Assembly (NCBI GenBank): GCA_050297015.1
Contig: JBNKRZ010000015.1
Coordinates: 1-57,346 of the forward strand
Direction: 5' to 3'
Length of the DNA stretch: 57,346 bases
Source: JACKJA01 sp050297015
Lineage (GTDB): Bacteria; Pseudomonadota; Alphaproteobacteria; Micavibrionales; Micavibrionaceae
Shown here: in pieces, positions 41,658 through 51,094 of the stretch
Position numbering within the stretch: the stretch's first letter is position 1
Layout: every line of letters begins with the position of its first letter
The notes under the pieces: model-generated
Told to the model about the DNA's origin: nothing
Databases searched by the model: none
Seen by the model: the letters and a program-made list of their open reading frames with translations, nothing else
Made by a program: the position numbers and the translations under genes

Positions 41658-42227
41658 TTATTTAGCCGGGGCGCTATCAATATCAACATGCGTCAAGCGC
41701 TTGTTAATTTCGTCGAGAACGGACTGGGTAATGTCATGAGACTCTTGTGCCCAAATAACATTTTGACCGCTAAAGACCAAGCCAAATTCTTTTTCGTTAG
41801 CAACAGAATCAACAATCGTGACGACTTCTTTTTTAACCTTTAAAAGCGCCTGCGCATAAGCCTCCTCCAGAGCGCGCCCTTTTTTCTGCGCATTCTGACG
41901 CAAATCCAAAACACGTTTTTCAAAGGCTGCACGGCGCTCTTCAAACTCTTCCGGCTTCATACTTTCTTGCTTGGCACGTAAGTCTTGCTGCTCTTTTTTC
42001 AGACTTTCATCCTGCTTGGTTAGCTCTTCATTAAAAGCTTTCTGACGTTTTTCCAGCTGCACTCTCATATCCTGAGCGACTTTAGCCTCTTTCATAATGC
42101 GAGTCATATCAACGACCCCCACCTCTGTCGCTGCTTGCACAGGGGCAATCGCGGCAACAGTCAAAACACAAAACAAGAGCCAGAAAGGCAAAAGGCGTCC
42201 GTGCCCTAAAGGATTTTTTGTAAACAT
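41658..42227 (-). CDS. OmpH/Skp-family periplasmic chaperone
   Basis: Periplasmic holdase that carries outer membrane proteins to BamA. The 189 residues have a signal peptide (about 1-32, hydrophobic LLPFWLLFCVLTVAAIAPV ending AQA-like QAA), the N-terminal strand EVGVVDMTRIM, a long charged coiled-coil hairpin (about 60-150) and a final strand segment LVFSGQNVIWA. It sits between bamA and lpxD, the universal place for skp. Confidence 0.92.
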   Translation of the reverse strand: MFTKNPLGHGRLLPFWLLFCVLTVAAIAPVQAATEVGVVDMTRIMKEAKVAQDMRVQLEKRQKAFNEELTKQDESLKKEQQDLRAKQESMKPEEFEERRAAFEKRVLDLRQNAQKKGRALEEAYAQALLKVKKEVVTIVDSVANEKEFGLVFSGQNVIWAQESHDITQSVLDEINKRLTHVDIDSAPAK

Positions 42228-42281
42228 AAATCTCTCTTTCTAAAAATTACGGTTAAATATTTTGTTTCGTTCTTCTGCACC

Positions 42282-44600
42282 CTAAAAACGGGTACCGAAG
42301 TTAAAGCGGAAGACTTCCGTCTCGTCGTAGCTTTCCTCCAGATACGGCGTGGAGAAATCAACCCGGATCGGTCCCATGGGTGAGCGCCACGAAAGTCCAA
42401 CACCGGCCGCCCCGCGCAAAGAACTGTCATCCAGCAAACTGACGGTGGATATACCAGCACTATCAACCTCCCACAGACTTCCCACATCGGTAAAGGCATG
42501 ACCTTTCACCCCGATTTCTTCCGGGAAACCAACGGGGAAGGACATTTCAAGCGTCCCACGATAGAACATATTCCCACCGAGGGCATCGCCCGTGGCATTA
42601 TCACGCGGCCCTACACCGGCCCGCTGAAAGCCCCGCAAGGTCGAACCACCGAGGAAATAGCGCTCATTAATCGCAACATCTTCACCGACTCCCGTGATAG
42701 CACCACCCTCACCGATCAAATTCAAAGTCAGCCATTCTTGCAAAGGATAGTACCATGAAGATCCCAGCTTGGCAGAAACATAGCTCGCATCCCCACCCAA
42801 TCCCGCAAATTCAGTATCGAACCAGCCATACAGCCCGGATGTCGGATACAACAGACTATCCCGCGTATCATAGGTTATGCGCTGAGAAAGCGCGGAGGTC
42901 ATACGATCACCGCTTTGCTGTCTGATGAACAGGGATGCATCGCTTTGCACATCAGTAATCTCATTACGCTCCAAACGATAGCGCAATGTTTGGCGCCAAT
43001 TATCCGAGAGTGGATAACCAAAGCGTACACCACCCCCCGTCCGGCGTTGGCTGAACGAACTTTCATCCTGCAAGTCGCGGGTAATGTGGAAAGCATCGAC
43101 CCCAGCAGAGAAATCCCTCCCCAAGAAATAAGGCTCAGTGAAGGAAAAATCAAACTCCGTACGTTCCCCGGCAATGGTCGCCGCCGCAAGGAGATCCTGT
43201 CCCTTTCCGAGGAAATTACGCTCCCGTATGCGCAAGTCCGCCAAGGGACCATCCTGCGTTGAGAAACCGGCACCGATGGAAAGCTCCCCGGTTGATTGCT
43301 CCGTCACATCGACATCAACAACCGTTTTATCGGGGGCGCTACCCTGACGCGGCGTGACCGTTACGTCCTCAAAATAAGCGAGTTTACGGATATTTTGCTC
43401 TGAATCCGCCAGTTTGGAACGGTTGAACGGGTCGCCTTCGACCAATTCCATTTCACGGCGGATAACCTTATCCAGCGTGCGGACGTTCCCGTGAATATCA
43501 ACCCGCTCTACAAACACACGCGGGCTTTCATTAATCACAAAGCTCAGATCAATCGTCTGCGCCGCGCGGTTGCGATGTACGTCCGGACGCACGGAAACAA
43601 AGGCGTATTGCATATCGCCCATCGCGTCAGTCATATTGTCGACCGCTTCTGTGACCTCATCGGCATCATACCAGTCACCCTCTTCCACCGTGACATAGCG
43701 GCGCAAAACATCGGGATCGAAATGCGCCATAGCCGAGCGCAACGTCACATCATTAATCTTGTAGCGCACACCTTCATCCACGGTAAAAGTCAGGAAAAAG
43801 CTATCCCGATCCGTCGATAGCTCCGCCACAGCAGAAACCACACGAAAATCAGCATAACCTTGCGAGAGATAAAAACGGCGCAGCAGTTCCTTATCATAGG
43901 ACAGACGGTCCGGATCATAACGATCATCACTGGAAATAAAGCGGTACCAGCGCGTCTCTTTGGTACTGATTTCACTGCGCAATTTATCATCATCATAGCG
44001 CTTATTCCCGACAAAACGAATACTCTCAACCTTGGTGACGGCGCCTTCGTCGATTTCAAAAACCAGATTAACCCGGTTCTGGCCCAGCTCAATCACCTTG
44101 GGTTCGATTTTCACGGAAAAACGACCGTTGCGGCGGTATATCTGATAAAGGCGTCCCACATCAGTCTGTACTTTCGTGCGGGTAAAAACGTTGCGAGGGC
44201 GCATCTGGATTTCCGTCAAAAGCTCTTCATCGTCCAGCTTGTCGTTACCCTCAAACGCAATCTGGTTCACAACCGGATTTTCCCGGACATAAACCTCCAT
44301 AACACCATTGCGCTGATTCAAACGTACGTCAGCAAACAACCCCGTCGCAAACAAGCTTTTCAACGTATAATTCATACGCTCCGGCGTGGCGCGATCGCCA
44401 ACCTGCATATCCATATAAGTCAAAATCGTTTGCGGTTCGATCCGCTCCGCCCCAATAATACGTATCTCGGAAATCGTCTGCCCGGTCGAGCCATAAGCCT
44501 GTGCCTGCGCGGGTGCAGGCGCACTCACAACAAAGACGCTCAGTGCTAAAAACCCTATAGACAAAACAGATAAAACAGATTTTCTAAAAGCCATAATCAT
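42282..44600 (-). CDS. bamA: Outer membrane protein assembly factor BamA
   Basis: Omp85 protein that folds beta-barrel proteins into the outer membrane. The 772 residues show a signal peptide (about 1-34, ending AQAQA), five POTRA domains (about 40-440; for example ISEIRIIGAERIEPQTIL and VERVDIHGNVRTLDKVIRREM) and a 16-strand barrel with the loop-6 motif as LRGFQRAGVGPRD and a C-terminal aromatic end FNFGTRF. Normal length. An ATG two codons downstream is an equally good start. A weak hairpin with T-run follows rseP just upstream. Confidence 0.96.
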   Translation of the reverse strand: MIMAFRKSVLSVLSIGFLALSVFVVSAPAPAQAQAYGSTGQTISEIRIIGAERIEPQTILTYMDMQVGDRATPERMNYTLKSLFATGLFADVRLNQRNGVMEVYVRENPVVNQIAFEGNDKLDDEELLTEIQMRPRNVFTRTKVQTDVGRLYQIYRRNGRFSVKIEPKVIELGQNRVNLVFEIDEGAVTKVESIRFVGNKRYDDDKLRSEISTKETRWYRFISSDDRYDPDRLSYDKELLRRFYLSQGYADFRVVSAVAELSTDRDSFFLTFTVDEGVRYKINDVTLRSAMAHFDPDVLRRYVTVEEGDWYDADEVTEAVDNMTDAMGDMQYAFVSVRPDVHRNRAAQTIDLSFVINESPRVFVERVDIHGNVRTLDKVIRREMELVEGDPFNRSKLADSEQNIRKLAYFEDVTVTPRQGSAPDKTVVDVDVTEQSTGELSIGAGFSTQDGPLADLRIRERNFLGKGQDLLAAATIAGERTEFDFSFTEPYFLGRDFSAGVDAFHITRDLQDESSFSQRRTGGGVRFGYPLSDNWRQTLRYRLERNEITDVQSDASLFIRQQSGDRMTSALSQRITYDTRDSLLYPTSGLYGWFDTEFAGLGGDASYVSAKLGSSWYYPLQEWLTLNLIGEGGAITGVGEDVAINERYFLGGSTLRGFQRAGVGPRDNATGDALGGNMFYRGTLEMSFPVGFPEEIGVKGHAFTDVGSLWEVDSAGISTVSLLDDSSLRGAAGVGLSWRSPMGPIRVDFSTPYLEESYDETEVFRFNFGTRF

Positions 44601-44632
44601 TCCGCCATATTCCTAAGACGTTATAATAAAGT

Positions 44633-44655
44633 AAAAAGACTGTACGATCATACAG
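44633..44655 (-). terminator. Possible weak terminator or attenuator between rseP and bamA
   Basis: Read on the minus strand, CTGTAT and GTACAG around GATC form a six-pair stem (one U-G pair) followed by TCTTTTTAC. It lies 31 bases after the rseP stop and 33 before bamA. The short stem suggests partial rather than full termination. Confidence 0.4.
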
Positions 44656-44685
44656 CAAAGAAGCAGATGCGCAACTAAATCCCCC

Positions 44686-46086
44686 TTAGAGGATAAGCTG
44701 CACAATATCATTCACATTAGCAAATAACATGATTCCAATAAGGATGGCCAGACCTAACCTGAACGCGTATTCCTGCACCTCATCCGATATGGGAGAACCT
44801 TTCGCCGCTTCAATCGCATAAAACAGCAAATGACCGCCATCAAGCATCGGAATCGGGAACAGGTTAATCAAGCCCAGATTAATCGAAAGCAGCGCCGTAA
44901 AGGTAATCAGCGCCCAAAAACCGGCCTGCGCCATATCCCCGGCGATCGCGCCAATGCGGATCAACCCGCCCAGTTCCGTTGCGCTCCGCGTACCTGTGAA
45001 CATCTGCCCCAGAGCCTCCAGCGTACTCATCGTAATAGAAATAGTCTCGGAAACGGCTGCGCCTACGGCGCCGACCGGGCCGTGACGGACAACAAATTCG
45101 TCCTCATTATTTACCAGAACCAGCAAGTTCCGCTCGGCGCTTTCCTCATCGGAGAGAGCCTCATTCAAAGCGGGTAACGGATTGATGAGGAATATATCAT
45201 TTTCATCCTCCTCACCCCAGTCCAGTTCGATTTCAAAACTATGCCCCAGCCGATCCATAATCGCGGCGCGGGCCTCATCAACATCCGCGACCATGCGGTC
45301 ATCAACCCGCGTGATATAGCTGATATCAATCGCATTTCCGGGGCCGATCAAGCCTAAGAAACCTCGTGTTTGCTTAAAGCCGAAACGGTCTTCCTCTTCG
45401 ATACGCTCGGGTGTCGCGCTAATATCAATCACGGAATCACCCCGCCGCACGGTAAAGGTCATCGGCGTGTCCAGCGCGATTAAAACCTTACGGCGGATAT
45501 CTTCAAAACGGCGTATCTTATCACCGTTGATAGCCAGCACTTCGTCATGCGGCTGGAACGTGGCTTCCGCCGCGGCGCTTCCACCGATCACGGCTGTCGC
45601 CAAAGGCGCCGTCACGGGTTGACCGTGAGAGAGGTAAAGAACGGCCAAAACAAGCACAGCAAAAATGTAATTAATCGCCGGTCCCGCAAAGGCAATCGCC
45701 GCGCGCTGTCCCACAGGCTTAGCATAGAAAGCCTGCGCCTTTTCCACATCGGTTAGCGGGCGCTTCTCTTTCGTTTTCTTATCTTCGATTTCCTCGATAT
45801 GCCCGGCTGAGGCGGGATCGACATCACCGAACATTTTCACGTAACCACCCAAAGGCACCAAAGACAGCTTCCAGCGCGTACCGTTTTTGTCCGTCACACC
45901 GAAAATCTCCGGGCCGAACCCGATAGAAAAACTTTCAATCTGAACACCGCACAGACGCGCTACGATATAATGGCCCCACTCATGGATCGCGACCAGAACA
46001 CTTAAGACAAGAACAAACGCACCGCCATACAGCCACATATTCTGGGCGATAAGCTGAAACATGTCGAAGATAGAAGATGTCTGCAT
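44686..46086 (-). CDS. rseP: RseP-type site-2 intramembrane protease with enlarged PDZ region
   Basis: Zinc metalloprotease cutting within membrane helices, such as anti-sigma factor remnants or signal peptides. The 466 residues have HEWGH at 35-39 in the first helix, a second helix at about 130-153, a PDZ domain (about 160-245), and the last helices with SINLGLINLFPIPMLDGGHL (second metal-ligand site D416) and a C-terminal helix ending NDIVQLIL. Compared with related RseP proteins it has about 75-80 additional acidic residues (about 252-331). The start at 46086 follows GAGGA by six bases. Between dxr and bamA as usual. Confidence 0.93.
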   Translation of the reverse strand: MQTSSIFDMFQLIAQNMWLYGGAFVLVLSVLVAIHEWGHYIVARLCGVQIESFSIGFGPEIFGVTDKNGTRWKLSLVPLGGYVKMFGDVDPASAGHIEEIEDKKTKEKRPLTDVEKAQAFYAKPVGQRAAIAFAGPAINYIFAVLVLAVLYLSHGQPVTAPLATAVIGGSAAAEATFQPHDEVLAINGDKIRRFEDIRRKVLIALDTPMTFTVRRGDSVIDISATPERIEEEDRFGFKQTRGFLGLIGPGNAIDISYITRVDDRMVADVDEARAAIMDRLGHSFEIELDWGEEDENDIFLINPLPALNEALSDEESAERNLLVLVNNEDEFVVRHGPVGAVGAAVSETISITMSTLEALGQMFTGTRSATELGGLIRIGAIAGDMAQAGFWALITFTALLSINLGLINLFPIPMLDGGHLLFYAIEAAKGSPISDEVQEYAFRLGLAILIGIMLFANVNDIVQLIL

Positions 46087-46125
46087 AAAATTCCTCGTTT
46101 GTGTATTCCTGTGTTCGGCGCAGCC

Positions 46126-47292
46126 TTAAGCGGCCTTCTTGATAATATAGGCTTCCGTAATGTCTCGTACAGTGGCGTCAAATGCAATAATTTCTTCTAA
46201 ATTCGTCAACAGGGGCTTTTCGCAATAATCCAGAACGGCGCGTATAGCCTGCGTAATGCCCATAAAAGACAAGCGCCCCGCCAGAAAAGCCGCAACGGCA
46301 ACCTCATTAGCCGCATTCAGCGCCACACAAGCCGCGCCGCCGCTGTTCAGGCTCTCATAAGCCATGCCCACCGCGGGGAATCGCAAATCATCCAGCTCTT
46401 CAAAATCCAGCGTTTTAAGCTTTGCCCAATCAAGGCGCTGTCCCGTCGTGCTCATACGGGCGGGATAAGCCAGCGCATGGGCAATCGGGGTGCGCATATC
46501 CGGCGCGCCCAGCTGCGCCAGAACGGAACCGTCATTATATTCGACCATCGAATGGATCACGGATTGCGGATGAACCAGCACATCAATCTTTTCCGGGAGC
46601 ATCGCGAACAAGTAATGCGCCTCAATCACCTCCAGCGCCTTATTCATCATGCTGGCGCTATCGACGGATATCTTGGCGCCCATCGACCAGTTCGGATGAG
46701 AAACCGCCTGCGCCGGCGTTGCTGCGGCCATTTGCGCCAGCGTCCATGTACGGAAAGGACCGCCCGAAGCCGTCAGGATAATCCGTTCGATACTCTCACG
46801 ATTAGTGCGGTCAAAGACCTGAAAGATGGCGTTATGCTCGCTATCAACCGGCAAAAGGGTTGTCCCGCACTTTTCAGCCTCAGCCATAACCAGCGCCCCG
46901 GCCGCGACCAGCGGTTCCTTATTCGCAATCGCCACAGCCTTGCTATTTTCAATGGCCTTCATAATCGGAAGTAAACCTGCCATACCGACGATAGCCGCCA
47001 TTGTTATATCTACCGGCTCAGCGGCGCCCTCCAGCAAAGCCTCCCGCCCGGCGGCAGTTTCGATCCCGGTCCCGGCCAAAGCACTTTTCAGAGCCTCATA
47101 GGCACTCTCATCAGCCACAATCGCCTTTTGCGCTTTCAAGGCAATGGCCTGCGCGGCCAGTTCCTCGGCCCGGCTATTGGCGGTCACGACTTGCACGTTG
47201 AAATCCTGCGGGTGAGCGGCGATTAAATCAACCGTACTACACCCAACGGAGCCCGTAGATCCCAGAATATTGATCGTCTTCATCGCAGCCAT
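46126..47292 (-). CDS. dxr: 1-deoxy-D-xylulose 5-phosphate reductoisomerase
   Basis: Second enzyme of the MEP isoprenoid pathway, making the substrate used by the IspDF protein of this window after reduction. The 388 residues show NADPH-binding NILGSTGSVGCSTVDL, IANKEPLVAAGALVM, the metal and substrate loop LPVDSEHNAIFQVF, TASGGPFRT and HPNWSMGAKISVDSASMMNKALEVIEAHYLF. The start overlaps the cdsA stop; a start three codons later (47283) would remove the overlap and give the common MKTINILG N-terminus. Confidence 0.96.
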   Translation of the reverse strand: MAAMKTINILGSTGSVGCSTVDLIAAHPQDFNVQVVTANSRAEELAAQAIALKAQKAIVADESAYEALKSALAGTGIETAAGREALLEGAAEPVDITMAAIVGMAGLLPIMKAIENSKAVAIANKEPLVAAGALVMAEAEKCGTTLLPVDSEHNAIFQVFDRTNRESIERIILTASGGPFRTWTLAQMAAATPAQAVSHPNWSMGAKISVDSASMMNKALEVIEAHYLFAMLPEKIDVLVHPQSVIHSMVEYNDGSVLAQLGAPDMRTPIAHALAYPARMSTTGQRLDWAKLKTLDFEELDDLRFPAVGMAYESLNSGGAACVALNAANEVAVAAFLAGRLSFMGITQAIRAVLDYCEKPLLTNLEEIIAFDATVRDITEAYIIKKAA

Positions 47293-47936
47293 AACTCCAA
47301 CACAAGCAAAAAGGTCGGCGAAACAAGCAGCAAAGAGTCAATCCGGTCCAAAAGCCCGCCATGGCCGGGAATTAAGTTTCCCGTATCTTTCAAGCCGGCC
47401 TGCCGCTTAAAGCTTGAAATGAATAAATCACCCGTCTGCCCGGCAAAGCCCATCAAACAGCCTGCCACAAAAACTTCCCACAGCGGCGCGGAAAATAAAG
47501 GAAGAGCAATCCCCAGCCCCATCAAGGCCAAACCACAAGCCAGCAAAGCGCCCGCCAGCCCCGCCCATGTTTTCTTCGGGCTCAAGACAGGAGCCATCTT
47601 TGCCCCACCAATGGTCTTGCCTGCGATATAAGCCGCCGTATCGCTGGCCGCTACGCAAACAATCACGGCAACGGCAAACCACAGGCCGCCATCAAAAGCA
47701 AAGCGTAAAAATACAAAAGAGGATATACAAAGGCTCAGATAAACCACCCCCAGTAAAAACCTCGGTATATAGAATTTTCCGGAAGCAACAAGCCCATGCC
47801 ACTCATAAAGGGCGATCGCCGCCGCAAGCATTATGAAGGTCACAAACGGCCAGCCGCCCCATACAATCAACCCCAGCGCCAACGGCCCCATCACAAGGCT
47901 GGAAAGGATACGAATTTGAAGGGTTGAAAATTGCAC
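47280..47936 (-). CDS. cdsA: Phosphatidate cytidylyltransferase
   Basis: Makes CDP-diacylglycerol, the precursor of phosphatidylglycerol, to which PgpA of this window contributes downstream. The 218 residues are mostly hydrophobic with about six membrane helices and contain the family signature near the C-terminus: SPKKTWAGLAGALLACG, GDLFISSFKRQAGLKDTGNLIPGHGGLLDRIDSLL. It is shorter than the E. coli enzyme (about 285 residues) but similar to other alphaproteobacterial CdsA. Between uppS and dxr, eight bases after uppS. Confidence 0.94.
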   Translation of the reverse strand: MQFSTLQIRILSSLVMGPLALGLIVWGGWPFVTFIMLAAAIALYEWHGLVASGKFYIPRFLLGVVYLSLCISSFVFLRFAFDGGLWFAVAVIVCVAASDTAAYIAGKTIGGAKMAPVLSPKKTWAGLAGALLACGLALMGLGIALPLFSAPLWEVFVAGCLMGFAGQTGDLFISSFKRQAGLKDTGNLIPGHGGLLDRIDSLLLVSPTFLLVLELWLR

Positions 47937-47943
47937 AGCCGCG

Positions 47944-48690
47944 CTACCCCCGTCCGTTTTCGGAAAGCCCTACGCCTCCAAAGCGGCGCTCACGTTTTTG
48001 GTAATTTGCCAAGGCATCGTCCATATCGGCCTGCGAAAAGTCCGGCCACAGCGTGTCGGTAAAATAATATTCACTGTACGCGCAAGCCCACAGCAGAAAA
48101 TTACTCATCCGCTGTTCCCCGCTCGTGCGGATTAAAAGATCCGGGTCGGGTAACCCTTCGGTCATTAAAAAGCCGGGGAAAAATTCTTCCGCCGCCGCTT
48201 GATCCGGCTCAATTCCCTTTTCCGCACACATCTGCGCCCAGCGGGAAGCGGCCTGCATGATGTCATGGCGCCCGCCATAATTCAGAGCCATCACAACCGT
48301 AATCTTGTCATTGTCCTTTGTCAGCTCTTCCGCTTGTTCGATCAACGTTACGATATCGGCGGACAAGGACTCCCGATCGCCAATGACTTTCAGGCGCACA
48401 TTGCTCCGGTGCAAGTCAGCCGTCTCGGAGCGCAAATACATACGCAGCAAGCGCATCAGCTCATTGACTTCATCCGCCGGACGATTCCAATTTTCCGAGG
48501 AAAAGCCAAAGAACGTCAAATAACGCACCCCCCGGCTGGCGGCCATTTCAACAACGCGCTTAACCGTTTCCACCCCGTGCTTGTGCCCGACCGTGCGCGG
48601 CAAACCACGCGCCTGCGCCCAGCGCCCGTTCCCGTCCATAATAAGAGCAATATGCTGCGGTATATTCTGTTCGTTTTCTGTCATGTCCAC
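47944..48690 (-). CDS. uppS: Undecaprenyl diphosphate synthase
   Basis: cis-prenyltransferase making the C55 lipid carrier for peptidoglycan and polysaccharide. The 248 residues show HIALIMDGNGRWAQARG with the catalytic aspartate, GHKHGVETVKRVVE, YLTFFGFSSENWNRPADEVN, and the late GLPDPDLLIRTSGEQRMSNFLLW and EYYFTDTLWPDF. GTG start at 48690 or ATG two codons later. It uses isoprenoid precursors from the MEP enzymes in this window. Confidence 0.96.
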   Translation of the reverse strand: MDMTENEQNIPQHIALIMDGNGRWAQARGLPRTVGHKHGVETVKRVVEMAASRGVRYLTFFGFSSENWNRPADEVNELMRLLRMYLRSETADLHRSNVRLKVIGDRESLSADIVTLIEQAEELTKDNDKITVVMALNYGGRHDIMQAASRWAQMCAEKGIEPDQAAAEEFFPGFLMTEGLPDPDLLIRTSGEQRMSNFLLWACAYSEYYFTDTLWPDFSQADMDDALANYQKRERRFGGVGLSENGRG

Positions 48691-48699
48691 TTTCGAGAA

Positions 48700-49245
48700 T
48701 TACACCGTCATAATATCTTTTTCTTTATCGTCCAGCATCTTATCCACTTGCGCGATGATTTCATCGGTCAGCTTTTGGACTTCGCCCTCATGGCGTTTTT
48801 GTTCGTCCTCTGGATATTCGGCTTTTTTCACGGCGTCCATACCGTCACGGCGCACATTACGGATGGAAACGCGGGCAGCCTCGGCATATTTCCCGGCAAC
48901 TTTGGTCAGCTCCGTGCGGCGCTCTTCATTCAGTTCCGGCACCGGAACACGGATCACAGAACCTTCGGCCATCGGGTTCAGACCCAGCCCGGATTCACGG
49001 ATAGCCTTTTCCACCGGTTTAGCCATCGAGGCATCCCAAACCTGAACGGAGAGCATACGCGGCTCCGGCGCGTTTACGGTTGCGACCTGGTTCAGCGGCA
49101 TTTTCGAGCCATATGCATCGACCTGAACAGGCTCCAGCATACTGGCTGCGGCACGCCCGGTGCGCAGTCCGGCAAACTCGCCCTTTAAAACTTCAATCGC
49201 CCCTTCCATACGGCGGCGTAAATCAGCAACATTAAAATCAGCCAT
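48700..49245 (-). CDS. frr: Ribosome recycling factor
   Basis: Splits post-termination ribosomes with EF-G. The 181 residues match RRF: RRMEGAIEVLKGEFAGLRTGRAAASMLEPVQVDAYGS, LNQVATVNAPEPRML, and the helical end with VRDIRR-like VSIRNVRRDGMDAVKKAEYPEDEQKR and LTDEIIAQVDKMLDDKEKDIM. Slightly shorter than the E. coli protein (185). Located between pyrH and uppS as in most proteobacteria. Confidence 0.96.
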   Translation of the reverse strand: MADFNVADLRRRMEGAIEVLKGEFAGLRTGRAAASMLEPVQVDAYGSKMPLNQVATVNAPEPRMLSVQVWDASMAKPVEKAIRESGLGLNPMAEGSVIRVPVPELNEERRTELTKVAGKYAEAARVSIRNVRRDGMDAVKKAEYPEDEQKRHEGEVQKLTDEIIAQVDKMLDDKEKDIMTV

Positions 49246-49269
49246 TTTCTTTTATCCTTTTGTATCCTC

Positions 49270-50037
49270 TTATTTGTTCGCTACGGTTGTGGAGGTTCCC
49301 TCTCCCGTCAGCACCTTCGCAAAGTTACCTTCCTCCCGGATCGAAAAGACAACGATCGGAATGTCATTTTCGCGCGCCAGAGAAATGGCCGCGGCATCCA
49401 TAACCCTCAAATCCTTGGTCAAGACATCCATATAGGTCAGCGCCTCATAACGCGTAGCATCCGGGTCCTTAGCCGGGTCGGCGGTATAAACCCCATCAAC
49501 TTTCGTGCCATTCATCAGCGCATCACAATCCATTTCAGAAGCCCGCAGCGCGGCGCAGGTATCGGAAGTGAAATACGGATTCCCCGTTCCGGCGGCAAAG
49601 ATCACCACGCGCCCCTTTTCCATGTGGCGGAAAGCGCGGCGGCGAATGTACGGCTCACAGATCGCAGACATAGGGATGGCCGACTGCACGCGAGTGTCGA
49701 CATCCATTTGCTCCAGCGCGTTTTGCAGCGCCAGCGCGTTAATCACAATCCCCAGCATACCCATATAATCGGCTGTGGTGCGGTCCATCCCGGCGGCGGC
49801 GCCCGATACGCCGCGGAAGATATTCCCCGCGCCGACCACAACGCAAACCTCCGTGCCCATATCGACGACCTGTTTAATATCGCGGGCCACACGATTGACC
49901 GTCTCCGGATCGAGGCCAAACTCGTTTTTCCCCATCAGGACTTCCCCCGACATTTTCAGAAGAACGCGCTTATAGCGGGGTTTTGCATCACTCATCGGCA
50001 CCTCATTGTCCGTTATTTTCTGTTCGGCCACGCTCAT
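49270..50037 (-). CDS. pyrH: Uridylate kinase
   Basis: Phosphorylates UMP to UDP, feeding the CTP synthase of this window. The 255 residues show YKRVLLKMSGEVLMG, VVVGAGNIFRGV, DYMGMLGIVINALAL, FAAGTGNPYFTSDTCAALRASEM, and GVYTADPAKDPDA. The first ATG (50037) has AAGGG nine bases upstream; an internal ATG at 49995 with GAGGT is also possible and would give the more usual length. Between tsf and frr. Confidence 0.95.
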   Translation of the reverse strand: MSVAEQKITDNEVPMSDAKPRYKRVLLKMSGEVLMGKNEFGLDPETVNRVARDIKQVVDMGTEVCVVVGAGNIFRGVSGAAAGMDRTTADYMGMLGIVINALALQNALEQMDVDTRVQSAIPMSAICEPYIRRRAFRHMEKGRVVIFAAGTGNPYFTSDTCAALRASEMDCDALMNGTKVDGVYTADPAKDPDATRYEALTYMDVLTKDLRVMDAAAISLARENDIPIVVFSIREEGNFAKVLTGEGTSTTVANK

Positions 50038-50089
50038 CCTTATACACCCTTTTTTCCATTTTTGAAATCAAACCGCCTCAATATAGTGA

Positions 50090-50116
50090 CAGCCGCGCTG
50101 GAATGCAACGCGGCTG
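50090..50116 (-). promoter_or_regulatory. Hairpin between tsf and pyrH
   Basis: CAGCCGCG (50090-50097) and CGCGGCTG (50109-50116) pair perfectly around 11 bases. It lies 26 bases after the tsf stop on the minus strand. There is no T-run after it, so it is more likely an RNA-stabilising or attenuating stem than a full terminator. Confidence 0.5.
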
Positions 50117-50142
50117 CCCAAAAATCTAAGGAAGAAAAGCGG

Positions 50143-51066
50143 TTAGCCGTTCACAGCTGCTGCCACTTCTGCGGCAAAGTCCGTTTCTTCTTTTTCGATC
50201 CCTTCACCCAATTGGAAGCGCTCGTAAGCCACCAGTTCAACCGGCGCGCCGACATCGGCTGCGGCGTTTTTCAACAGGTCGGAAATGCGTGTTTCGCCGT
50301 CCACCACAAAGATTTGGTCCAGCAAGCAAATTTCCTCATAGAATTTACGCATCCGGCCCTCGATCATTTTTTCAACGATCTCGGCGGGTTTACCTTCGGC
50401 CAAAGCCTGTTCACGCAAGACGTTACGCTCACGGTCGGCCGCATCAGAATCAACAGAATCGCGGTTCAGATATTTCGGGAACGCGGCCGCCACATGCATG
50501 GCCAACTGCTTACCCAAAGCTTCCAGCTTGTCCGCATCACCTTCGGATTGCAAAGCGATCAAAACACCGATTTTCCCCATGTTCGGCGCAACCGTGTTGT
50601 GGATGTAACCCGTGACAACGCCCGGATTAACGCTCAGCGTTACCGTGCGGCGCAGGGTCATGTGCTCCCCGATCGTCGCGATGTTCTCGGTCAACGTCTC
50701 TCTAACGCTTTTGCCATTACCGAATTGAGCCTCTTGCAGCGCTTCGATGTCGCAAGCCTCTTTCAGCGCCACTTCCGCAACATCTTTTACAAAGCTTTGG
50801 AATTGCTCGTTACGGGCCACAAAGTCCGTCTCAGAGTTCACTTCAACCAGCGCGCCGCTATTGCCGTCAACAGCCATGGCAACAAGGCCTTCGGCCGCCG
50901 TACGGCTTGATTTTTTCTCGGCCTTGGCCAGACCTTTGGTGCGCAGAGCATCCACCGCAGCGTCAATATCGCCGCCGGCTTCCTCCAGCGCTTTTTTGGC
51001 ATCCATCATGCCGGCGCCTGTTTTCTCACGCAGTTCTTTTACCATTGATGCCGTAATTGCAGCCAT
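50143..51066 (-). CDS. tsf: Elongation factor Ts
   Basis: Guanine nucleotide exchange factor for EF-Tu. The 307 residues have the N-terminal UBA-like helix region VKELREKTGAGMMDAKKALEEAGGDIDAAVDALRTKG, the core with VNSETDFVARNEQF, and the C-terminal dimerisation part (LLDQIFVVDGETRISDLL). Ribosome binding site GAGAGGA precedes the start. It follows rpsB, with two hairpins in the 112-base gap. Confidence 0.96.
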   Translation of the reverse strand: MAAITASMVKELREKTGAGMMDAKKALEEAGGDIDAAVDALRTKGLAKAEKKSSRTAAEGLVAMAVDGNSGALVEVNSETDFVARNEQFQSFVKDVAEVALKEACDIEALQEAQFGNGKSVRETLTENIATIGEHMTLRRTVTLSVNPGVVTGYIHNTVAPNMGKIGVLIALQSEGDADKLEALGKQLAMHVAAAFPKYLNRDSVDSDAADRERNVLREQALAEGKPAEIVEKMIEGRMRKFYEEICLLDQIFVVDGETRISDLLKNAAADVGAPVELVAYERFQLGEGIEKEETDFAAEVAAAVNG

Positions 51067-51094
51067 GTCGTCCTCTCTTCATTTCGTCGTGTCA

